This document shows, piece by piece, positions 34,273 to 44,600 of a DNA stretch of 64,000 nucleotides (position 1 is its first letter; each line of letters begins with the position of its first letter). Below the pieces are notes generated by a model, which was not told where the DNA came from, ran no database searches, and worked only from the letters and a program-made list of their open reading frames with translations. This DNA is from Ypsolopha sequella (lineage: Eukaryota > Arthropoda > Insecta > Lepidoptera > Ypsolophidae). Both the position numbers and the translations under genes were made by a program. The stretch spans positions 4,574,417 through 4,638,416 of the forward strand of contig OW203997.1 in assembly GCA_934047225.1 (NCBI GenBank), given 5' to 3'.

Positions 34273-34828
34273 AAATGAGCGGTTTTCCAGACTGACCTTG
34301 ATCAAGCTTTCAGAGGTAAACATAGATGGCGTTACCCTGCTTTCAAGTGTCAAAAAGCTAAGATTATTTTTTAATCTGTGGGCAGCGATTTTCTGTAGGC
34401 TAAGAAGTTTCAAGTCAAGTGTCAAACCCAACAATACCTTCACAAAAAAATATTTCGTCACGTTCCAACACTGACAGCAAGATAGCGTATACAATTTTCA
34501 ACGAGTGCGACAGAGATGACATTAGAACCCGTGTCGCGTCCCCTAGTTTATGAACCTTCCCCTGTATAGCAAGGTTTGTCAGAACCCGAAAGATATCAAA
34601 GTCCGTTGGGTAATATCAAGAAATAGAAAAGAAAACTACTAAATCACCAGCGCACACAAAACGCAGTGTCAATTTTGCCGATTTTTGTGTAAAGAAATTG
34701 TGAAAAACAAAAAAATACAGTGTTGCCAGAAAGACATTTTTTGACACTTTTTGTACAGTCTGCGCCATCTATTGAGTTGTTCGGTACTACTTTTTCTTTT
34801 TAAATTTGTCTGTGAAAACCCCTCATTG
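34273..34828. mobile_element. MITE family C, copy 1
   Basis: It begins AATGAGCGGTTTTCCAGACT and ends TGAAAACCCCTCATTG, so short terminal inverted repeats (CAATGAG-GGTTTTC type) are present. The interior (AACATAGATGGCGTTACCCT, AGTGTTGCCAGAAAGACATT) matches the copy at 49425-49895. Confidence 0.72.
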
Positions 34829-35878
34829 TGAATATCTTTGCGCTCGGGCTATACCAATTATAATCTACTTTTACTTCTTATACAATGCCAGACAATTAGT
34901 TACACTACCCGGTAGCTTGGTACACGAGTTCCTAAAGGCTCCTGTTTCCCGAACATTTACATCGTTAATCTTGTATCCTTGTCCCGCGTCGGTTAGACAA
35001 ATTGGGTAATTAATGTTCTCTTTCTAACAAGTTTATTCGTTTAATTTATGACCTTGTTTTGGAAGCTTTGAAGCAGTCTGCAGTTTTTGTTTAATGTCAG
35101 AGTTCTTTATATATTATAAGATTGTTTTTCTAATACAATGTAAATTGTTTGAAGAATAAATAAACTGAAACTGAAACTTTTTATTTTCTATCATTAGTGC
35201 AATTATGAAAACTAATCTGTATTACAAAATAACGCATGTGGTATTTACATAAGCTTGAATAATATTTTTTGATGTATTTATTACAATTATTACGGGTGAA
35301 CCCAATTACAATAATTGTTAGTTTTAGTATTTAAATTAACATAATATTTAAAATAACTTTAAGCCAAAAATTAACTAATTAACTTATAATATATCATACG
35401 TACCTTACAACTTTTAAACAGATTATTGATTTGTCGTTATTTGTTTGATAACAACCCTTTTATAAATTTTTGTTTTGCAAAACAAATACATTGAATTTCT
35501 TCGATGAAAAATGTGCTCAAAGCTTTTATATTTGTCTTTGGTTTATTTTTGTCTTTTTACATTACATTTCAATTTAATTTTGTTTTAAAATCCATCAGGC
35601 TTAGCGAAAAATCCCATTCAGTATACGCAAACAATTTGGGACGCGAGAAAATGTTAAAACGACATCTAAATTGGACAGAAATTCTGGTTTAATAAAGACA
35701 TTTGCAGAGGAAAGGGACCTTCTGTTTCGCAAAAAAGTAAATGGAAAAATAGTCTTAGGCTGCGCTTCGTAAGTATACTGTCGAGGTGATTTCCTTCAAA
35801 TCTGATGGTGTGGTACAAAAAAAAATATTTAGCGGAGAAGATTTTAATATGAATTAATCATTTGTGGAAATAAAGTAG
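34829..35878. other. no gene; possible LINE tail near 35100-35190
   Basis: TACAATGTAAATTG...AATAAATAAACTGAAACTGA looks like a retrotransposon 3' end with polyadenylation signal. The 62-codon frame at 35504-35692 begins with a hydrophobic stretch but has no supporting exon, promoter or family. Confidence 0.4.
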
Positions 35879-36246
35879 AGTACTTTATGCTACAAGGGCG
35901 CAAAGGAATAAATTACGAGGACGATTTTAAACGTAACCGAGTTATTTATTGCTTTTACGCCTGTGTATCATACAACATTTTTCAATGCATAGTGTGAGGA
36001 AATGAAAACAAATATAATCTTGTGAACTTTAAATTATAATTGGCTCAAAAGGACTGTATCCAGAGCCGTTCAACAGTGGAAAAAAAAAGTATAACGTCTA
36101 TGGTACACAGGAAAGGCTGCAGGTTAGTCAACCATTGTAAATAAATAAAAAAAATAATAATAATAAAGCCCTAGGGCAAAATAATCGACTTTCTGTTCGG
36201 TTTTGATGCATAAAAAGTGGGCCTTTACGAGCACATGCATTGAAAA
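35879..36246 (-). mobile_element. family M dispersed repeat, copy 3
   Basis: Inverse of copies 1 and 2: TTTATGCTACAAGGGCGCAA at the left and GAGCACATGCATTGAAAA at the right. Confidence 0.85.
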
Positions 36247-36512
36247 GAATTTTATGTATGATTTATTGAAGATGATATTCCACCACGAACTATCAATTGA
36301 ATCCATCGAAATTATTTATATTTGTCACTAAAATTACCATTAATCAATTAATCCGAATAAATCTAATACATTAATATCCAGTTTTTGACGGTTTCGATGC
36401 CTTTTCTTCCACAATAGGCAACAATCACGGCGTCGCGCGGAAAATGTAAAATTTAGCTCCATTATTTGTTTTATTATTGTTTTTGTGCGTTTAAAGTTTT
36501 ATTTTAGTCTAA

Positions 36513-36778
36513 AATGGCTGATAGCAATGAAAGTGCGTGTTAAGGCGCATGTGCGCGCAGCGAAGATAAACACGGTGGATTCTCTGACGGTGGACTGTTG
36601 GATTTTGGTGCCAGCCATAGTGTACCTACGGGAAAATTTGTTTTCGTTGGTCCAAAGATTAATTTTGCTCTGAAATGGCTGACAGCAGTGGTACTGATGA
36701 TAATTTGACTCCACGTGACATTTTGGAAACAGCGACAATTATGACGAAAAATCTGTTACCAGAAATATTTTATTAAGA
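36513..36778 (+). pseudogene. fragments of a tyrosine-recombinase-like transposon protein
   Basis: Two starts of similar sequence occur 161 bp apart: MADSNESAC then stop (36513), and MADSSGTDDNLTPRDILETA followed by TIMTKNLLPE then a stop (36674-36778). The block LTPRDIL...A...KNLLPE corresponds to LTPPELSIIAQNASKNILPE in the minus-strand frame at 57175-57453. The pattern recalls the N-terminal core-binding domain of tyrosine recombinases of Crypton type (inference). Only the first third of such a domain is present. Confidence 0.45.
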
Positions 36779-37434
36779 TTATGAAAATAAAGAAAAGTCA
36801 TTTCAGGACAAGGAGTCCTGAACCATGTCAATGCCCTGAACAATATGGCTACAGATAATAATATGTCTATTGTATTGACTTCAAACTGATTGCTTTGTCG
36901 GTGGCTGTGACAAACAAACATTCGGACCAATCAAAGTCAAAGTATAATACCTATATGACTAGTAATAGTGAATCTCTTGAAAACGGAACTTTAAAAAAAT
37001 ATCAAGTTCATTCCCATCACCCCCTATTTCCTGACACCCGGTTCACCGCTAATCTCTTACTGGTTAACACCTGCAGAAGATTTTCGCGACACGAAGCGCT
37101 GACTGTGGCACTTTCGCGTATAATCCATTCTAATACCCAAGCCTACCGTCTTCTGAGGAGCCCGCTGAAGGGTAGCTAAAGTCTCTTCCTTACTGATACC
37201 TTCGTTATTTGTAGCATTTGTAACAACAAATAATATTTTTGTGAACAAACTTAGGTTCCTTCTAACTACACTTAAGTTTCATAAATTTATGTATACTTTT
37301 ATGTAGAGTTAGCTTTTTATTTATTTTCTTGCAGGATTTTTTAATTCTGCGTTCTCCGAAGTTCACCTCATCCTGCGTTTTTACATCCGTAACTACTATT
37401 GAACTTCAATTTTAATGATCAACTTTTTATGTTC
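36779..37434. other. no gene recognised
   Basis: Anonymous DNA before BEL-3. The antiparallel small ORFs at 36895-37248 overlap each other and have no family signature. Confidence 0.4.
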
Positions 37435-37606
37435 TGCTGGTCATAAGAAAACACCTCGTACCACGAAAACTCAATTTATTCAAATTTCACAGATATGATA
37501 CACTTTAAACGAAGAAAACTTTAACACCGCGATCTAGAAACGAACAGCGCCATCTAGTGTACAAACATGGAGCTTCTGACATATACTTCATATTTTTTAA
37601 CAAACA
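37435..37606 (-). repeat. BEL-3 3' LTR
   Basis: 172 bp if the sense start is TGTTTGTT. The portion 37435-37590 is the same as 47365-47520. It is very short for BEL/Pao. Confidence 0.8.
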
Positions 37607-37676
37607 TATCGCCCGCCAAAGGACATCAGGCCTTTTAAATCAACGTGAAGCTGTGACATAAGTTGTATCACTAAAT

Positions 37677-40600
37677 CGCACGCTGAGAACGAAAGTGACT
37701 CAAGTCACTTTGTGCAATTTTTGGGAATAGAAGAAAGTGTGTTTGACGAATTGAATATTTTCTACTCATTCTTCTATAACTTTTTAATAAGAAAACGAAA
37801 GTTACAAATTTCTTTTCTGTAATATTATTTGACTTTATCGCTATAAATGGATATATATCTTATTCGGAAAAATAACTATTTTCATCATATAAAATAACAT
37901 TTGAAAAAAAATTGGGAAAATGGGTCACTTTAGTATTAAAAATATTGTGTTTCCCAGTGACTGTTTTTGGTAATGGTCTGTTTATTTCTTGTAGGACTAC
38001 TAAAATAATATTCCTTTATCAAAATATGTCGGTTCTTTTCTGACAATTTTATGCTGTCGTCCACAAAAAGATAATAAAACAGTGAAAATTTGATAAATGC
38101 CATTTATTAGATCACTTCTCATACATAATAGGAACCTGTAATAAACAAAATATATCAAAATCGTATCAAAAATTGGTATCAAACCACACAGAGAGTATTG
38201 CTCTACCTTACACTGGTTTAGATAAAGTAATTCTTAAATATAAGGAAACATAACAAAAAGAAATATTTTCTGTAACAAAAATAATAAAATTTTTAGCTTA
38301 ATTAACATTAGCATACAATAAACCTATCAGTCTTTAATTTACGGTTCAGTTTTATAATCAAATAGGAACTTGCCAGTAATGAAAATCTTACTTCTCGATA
38401 ATCACGTTTTTTAATTCGTTTAATTATATTATGAAATATACCCATGTTCAATTGAATAAAATTTTTGTAAGTTTGCTTACTTACAAAGAATTAATAAAAC
38501 TGGCATAAATGCTGGGTATTAGATTTTTTTGTACTAAATCTTTGAGATCTTTTTTTTTCTTTTGTTTTAACTCAAGTGAATGCTCATACAACTGTGCGAT
38601 TACAATATCATTATAACTTAACATTTTTTTACGTTTGTTCCTCATGTCAATCAGAGAAAATGTCTCATCGGAGTATGATGTTTTATAATACAAGTGAAAC
38701 AGCTCCTCTTTGATCAATTTTATTGTTTTGAGGCTATTCCACAATACTGGCGCTTTATCTATGTTTTCATTGAAATTGTATGCCCACTGTTCTTGAAGTT
38801 GTTTGAGATTTAAGAAGAATTCGTAATTAAGTTCTTTGACCATGAAAGGCTTTCCTGATTTCCGAGCGCTTTTAATCAAGGTAGGAAATTGAACAGGTAC
38901 GTATATAGGCCCAGCTTTTATGTTTCTTTTTATTTCTTTTTGAATCATACTGTGCACGTTGTCGGCTTCATTTTGAGTATGCCCTTTTATTAGGTATTTA
39001 TGGGTAATACTTTCGATGTTATCAAAATGAGCGACCGCATATGAGTATAAGCTGGCAATGACTTTATTTTTATTCTGGCCAGTGCAGTTGTCAGAATAAA
39101 ATGTTACATGTAACTTCTTATCTGCGTTGTTTCTGCTTAGAGTGCTTAGATAATCAAAAATACATGAACCTATTTCGTTAGCACCTCTTTGGCCCCGAGT
39201 CTCATCCCAAAAATAACAATAAACGTCTCCATAGGACTTTTTATCATCTTCTTCTTCTTCTCCTTTTTTTAATTCTGCTATTGTGAAATCGAAACAGTTG
39301 ATTTTGGAACAATAGTAAAAATATTCAGGACTAGGACATAACATAACGGACTGTAGATCATAAATTGCGCAAATGTGTGTGTCGTCAATGCTTCGACGGT
39401 CGGTCCTTTTTTCTTGGCGACACAGATTTTTTTCTTTGAGGTGTGTATCATAGTTAGGTTTAAGTAGGATTTTAGTACTCTCGGGGGCAAGTTCATACGC
39501 AACACACGTTTCGCACCTGTCTTTTTTTGGCTGAAAGAAACCTATATTGAAATCTTTGTTAAAAGTGTTCAAGTATAACCAGTACTCGCACTGCGGCAGG
39601 TTTTTTTTTTTTTGATCGTCGTTAAAATCAGTCCAGAGTTCAGTAACGGTTTTGCTGGCATATATGTATTCCCTACTAGAAGTTGCTCGTATATAATGAG
39701 CTTCGACCCTCGGTATCGACTCTATGTGATTCCTGATAAATTGTAGCAGTTCAGGATCTACCCTTTTTTTGTTTTCATGCTTTCCCCTACCCTCAGGCTC
39801 TACACAACCATGGCTGTTAGTTTTACTTTTTACTGTTCTAAGCTGTCTGTCTGATATGTCCAAAGTATTTATAAAAAACAATTTGCAAACACGGAGCCTT
39901 TTGCCATTTATTGTGAAATAAAACGCGTTGTTTGGTTTGCGAGGATTTTCAGCATTTGAATACTTGTACTTAGGTTGCACTTCCATCATGCATGCTCTTA
40001 TGTAAGCACGTTGTAATTCTAAATTTGACAAACTCCAATAGTTTTTAAACAGATCAGTTCTCTCATTTTCCTTTACGTTATCAAAACATTTAAGTCTGCA
40101 CTTACTTGTACAAGTTTCTTTGACATGCCTAGCAGGAACGACTTTTTTAGATTTTGACAAAGACCTATAACTTTTTCCGGAATTTCTTAAAATTTTAGTT
40201 TGGTTTTGTTTCCAGACACCAGGGTTCCTTTTTCGCTTTCTACTTTTAGAGGGTTCCGGTTTGACCGATGAATCTGAAGGTGAAGAGCTTGTACTGGAAC
40301 TGCGCCTACTTCTTTCATTGTTGGAGGGCTCAGCACGGTATGTTGAGTCTGAGTCACTCAGATCCACATCACTTTCATTTTGGTTGATTGGTGATTGAGC
40401 GTATAAACGTTGGTTACCTGTTTTTTGAGGCCTTAAATTCCTGGTACTAGGGCCAGGAATAGCAGCATTATCATTCGTTATAGAACTACTTGAAGATGAT
40501 GAAGTGCTGCTACTACTCGTACCACTACTACTCGAAGATGAACTGCTCGTACTCGAACTTCTTGAACGCGGTTGGATGGCAGACATAGTACCTGAGGTCT

Positions 40601-41636
40601 TCTCAGTAGCTTTTGATTCTTCATTTGTACGATAAGCTTTTTCAGTATCCTGAAACAGAAGTAGCTTTAATCAAAATATAAATACAAGGTTTCACACATC
40701 ACCCATACTTAGATAACCACTTACATTCAAAGGTTTAGGTTTGGTGTTTGCGTTTAGGGTAATGTGGTCTTCCTGGCTCCGACGTGGTAGTGTATTTTCT
40801 ATAATGCAAGGACTAGATGGTATGTTTTCCTTGTCGATTTCCTCAGCCACATTTTTTTTCTGCAAACAAGATCCTAATTTACAATAAGGAACAAGGAAAA
40901 CGATTACATATAAACTGTTTAACAACTAAATATAATAATACGTAAACAATTTAATAAATAAGTATACTCAGTCACCTCTTTTTGCTGGTTTTCTTCAACC
41001 ATTTGCAGAATTAAAGCACTTCTTTTCATCATGAGGTAACCGACTCAATAGGATACATAAAACACTGAAAAAAAAATAAAGCGTACTTTTAATCAATATG
41101 TCAGTTGATAAATTCATCGCTAAAATTTTGAACAGACTTTTTTATAAATAGAACAAATTAATAAGAAGTTATTTAAAATAAAACAGACCTGTTTCAAAAT
41201 GAGTCTATGGGTTATTGTCATGCCTTAATAAATTAGTGACCGAATTTGATGTATGTCAGCTAAGTTGCTAACACCAGAAATGAGAAAGTGACCTTAATTA
41301 AAATCGGTCACTTTATGATTATAAATTGTAACAAAACTTACCCCCATTAATTGGCACAAAAAGACGCAAAGCGTAATCGGTCACTACGGTGCTAAACTCG
41401 TCACGTCCTGCTCGAATCACTCGCGGTGCAATACTGATTGCGTCATTTTCGCTCGTGCGGGGGGTGAGTGAAGCGCTCAAAGACAAAGAGACCGAAATAT
41501 ACCTCTATCCCTCTCGGCCTATAAATGGTCTGTTTTGTATTATCAGTGTGACAGAGTATACGTTTTTGAGTCATTCTGTGTATTTAACTCATTTTACTAA
41601 AATTTCAAGATAGGTCGCTTTCGTTCTCAGGGTGCG
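37677..41636 (-). mobile_element. DNA transposon carrying a DUF7869-type gene, inserted in BEL-3
   Basis: The ends are inverted repeats: CGCACGCTGAGAACGAAAG at 37677 and, on the other strand from 41636, CGCACCCTGAGAACGAAAG, extending to 21 matches in 23. AAAT sits directly outside both ends (37673-37676 and 41637-41640), an apparent 4-bp target duplication. Subterminal AAGTGAC / GTCACTT motifs cluster at both ends (37694, 37707, 37923, 41288, 41306). It interrupts the 3' untranslated part of BEL-3, so it is the younger insertion. Single-gene content with TIRs marks a cut-and-paste type element. The superfamily is not certain; a 4-bp duplication would be compatible with Sola-like elements. Confidence 0.85.
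38481..41032 (-). CDS. putative transposase, DUF7869-type, three exons
   Basis: The main exon (40649-38481) holds 722 codons. Two upstream exons, 41032-40976 (19 codons, starting Met-Met) and 40859-40725 (45 codons), join it in phase 0 with GTGACT/GCAG and GTAAGT/TTTCAG borders, giving about 786 residues. The N-terminal 200 residues are Ser-rich and basic (KSRKRKRNPG), suiting DNA binding and nuclear entry. A Cys-rich stretch (CTSKCRLKC) and CETCVAYE follow. The core has ICAIYDLQSVMLCPS, FYSDNCTGQNKNKVI and KGHTQNEADNVHSMI, spaced like a DDE/D nuclease (Asp near 410 and 500, Glu/Asp near 540 from the Met at 40586). The family is widespread in arthropods as an uncharacterised protein. Its place between TIRs supports transposase function (inference). 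No internal stop is present. Confidence 0.78.
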
Positions 41637-41682
41637 AAATGTGAAATTGTAACATAAGTCGTACTACTAAACAAGCTAAATT
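41033..41682. other. transposon right end, TIR and subterminal motifs
   Basis: 5' region of the putative transposase gene. GTCACTT / AAGTGAC motifs occur at 41286-41310 and 41374. The plus-strand ORF here ends in the TIR and has no family. After 41640 BEL-3 sequence resumes. Confidence 0.6.
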
Positions 41683-44600
41683 TTACATATTATTAACTGG
41701 CAACAAACAAAGTTTATGAATTGGTCTTTTAATTGTTGTATTTTTACATTTAAAGGTAACTACCCTGGTACGACCATCAGACCCAGGATGGGTGTGTAAA
41801 ACTAAACCTAATAACCACTTTGCTGGTGGTAATCTCTCATCCTTAACTAAAACGATATCTCCAACTGAAATATCTCTTTGAACACTTGTCCATTTTTGAC
41901 GCTTTTGCAAATTTACCAAATATTCATGACTCCATTTTCTCCAAAAATACTGCAGTTTTTGCTGTATGTATAGCCAACGTTGAATGTATGGAACTTTTTG
42001 ATCGGTCAAATTTTCTTGCGGATCAATTACAGGTGTTTCACCGATTAAAAAATGTCCAGGTGTAAGTGCAGATGCTGTTTCATCGTTGTTTAATGGCGTC
42101 AATGGACGAGAGTTCAAACAACATTCTATTTGACATAACAATGTGTAATATTCTTCAAAAGTAAGTTTTGCATCATTTAATACACGGTTTAAATGCCTCT
42201 TTACGGACTTAATATTAGATTCCCATAAGCCACCCATATGGGGTGCGCTGGCAGGATTGAACTGCCATTCAGTACCATTTTGTGCTAGCAATTCACTTAT
42301 TTCATCGGGCAAGTTTTTTAAACTGTTGAAAAATGATTGCTCAAGCTCTTTGCTAGCCCCAATGAAATTAGTGCCACAATCACTAACCAGTTTTTTGCAG
42401 TGGCCTCTGCGTGAGGTAAAACGCTTAAAAGCAGACATATAAGCTTCTGTGGTCAAACTAGTCAATAACTCCAAGTGGACTGCTTTTACCGCTGTACATA
42501 TAAACAATTATAGAATTAAATGAGACTTGAGGATAATTCATGATTTATATAAAAACGGCTCACCTCAATACGTGTTATGATCAGTGTGTGAGGCGTAACG
42601 TCGTCGCGTAAACGTCTTTACTCGCCCAGATGAAGGCAGTCTAAATCTGCTGAAACTGGTCGGCTTTCCCGATCATAATACATATAAACAATACAATCCA
42701 CGCTTTTTGTGTTCGATTTGAACCACGACCACTCTGTAATTTCAGTATAACAGGCCCTGCTAGATCTACGCCACAGGTACTGAACGGTCTCTGCGGGGTA
42801 ATTCTATATTCAGGTAAGTTTCCCATGAGTTGGGAGTGAGTCTTACCAGAATGACGACAACATGATACACATTCTCTAATAACTTGTTTAACAAGATGTT
42901 TGACTCCAATAATATGATATTTGCATTTTATAGAATTTAACATCAATTGGACACCGCCATGTAATGTTTTGTAATGTGCGTCTTTGACAATTAGATACGA
43001 CAAATTACATTCTTTGGACAAAATTATAGGATGTTTCATATCATATTGAATATCAGCTTTACAAATTCTACCACCTACTCTTAAAACATCTTGAGTATCA
43101 ACAAATGGATTTAACTTTGAAATTTTTGAACCATTTTTTAGTTTATTTAATAGTTTGTATTTATCTTTGTTGATGTCTCCTTTTACAACATCAATCTCCT
43201 TTTCAAAATTATGCTTTTGTGACATTTTTATCAATGTTTGTAATGAATTCTCTAAATCAATTGTTGATAGATATTTTGAACATTTTAACAAGATTTTGTT
43301 ATGCCGCTTATACTGTAAACAATTGTAAAATCTTAGTACAATGGCAATTACTCTTTTAAGTTTACTCAAGTTTGAAAATCTATGAATTATCTCACTATTA
43401 TCGCATTGATCACTTGTTTCACTTTTAGACTGACTGTCATTGACTTGCACTAAATTAACTTTTACTGACACTTTCTTCTCTAAGTCCGTAGGTTCCACAG
43501 CAATTGCCTTATCAAAAGACAACGGAGTGGGTGTATGCAGCCAGGGTGGGCCGTGCCACCACAGGGGGTGATCAGGTAAGTCAGCAGGAGAGACCCCACG
43601 AGAAGCTACATCTGCAGGATTCTCTTGTGAAGTGACATGATGCCATCTCTCTTTGTCAATCAGGTTGGTGATTTCAGTTACTCTGTTTGCTACAAAAGTG
43701 GTCCAGTAACTAGGTGACCGTTGTAGCCATGCAAGCACTATTGTTGCATCTGTCCATGCATAGGTGTCTTGAATTGGAATGCAGAGAGCGTGTTGAACTC
43801 TATTCAATAACTTGGCTAATATTACAGCTCCGCACAGTTCCAATCTCGGTAGTGATATTTGTTTCACAGGAGCGACTCTTGTCTTGGCTTCTATGAGTGT
43901 GACAGTGACTCCGTCTGGTGTTATAACTCTACAGTATACAACAGCTGAATACGCAATAGTTGATGCGTCTGAAAATCCGTGTAATTCCACTTTCAAAACA
44001 TTGTCTGTTACTCCAATCCACCTCTCGAGCTCTATAGTTGGCATATTGGTTAGGTCATTGCGATAAGTTAACCATTCTTGTAGCAGAATATCGGGTAAAA
44101 GATCATCCCAATCTACTTTGTCTATCCATAACTTTTGAAGCATGCTTTTAGCGGTGATTACAACAGGTCCCATCCATCCAGCTGGGTCATAAATTTTTGC
44201 GATATCACACAAAACTGTTCTTTTTGTCACATTTGTTTTGGAAGGTGGAAGCACTATCTGCAGTTCAAACTTATCAGTGTATCCATTCCATTTGATTCCT
44301 AAAATCTTGCGATTAGATTGTGCAGCACCTTCTATCTCTGTACTGTTAGATGCCCATTTGTGTAGTGAAAATCCTCCTTTACGTAGTAATTCTGTCATAT
44401 TACTTTTTAACTCAATGATTTTGTTTGTAGTTTGTTCTCCATTTAATAGGTCATCGACGTAAAAATCTTGTAACAATGTGTCTATGGTTTGATCATCAAA
44501 ATTTCCTCTCTCATCTTCAGCCAATTGTCTGAGTGTTTTTATTGCTTGGTATGGTGCACAGGATGTCCCATATGTCACTGTTGTAAGACGGAAGTGTTGA

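Noticed and set aside
35504..35692. Short ORF with a hydrophobic N-terminus resembling a type II membrane protein
   Set aside because: Only 62 codons, no splice continuation, no recognisable family, and AT-rich sequence favours hydrophobic residues.
41389..41613. 74-codon plus ORF with a TATAAATGG-like box nearby
   Set aside because: It lies in the transposon end, runs into the TIR region, and has no family signature.
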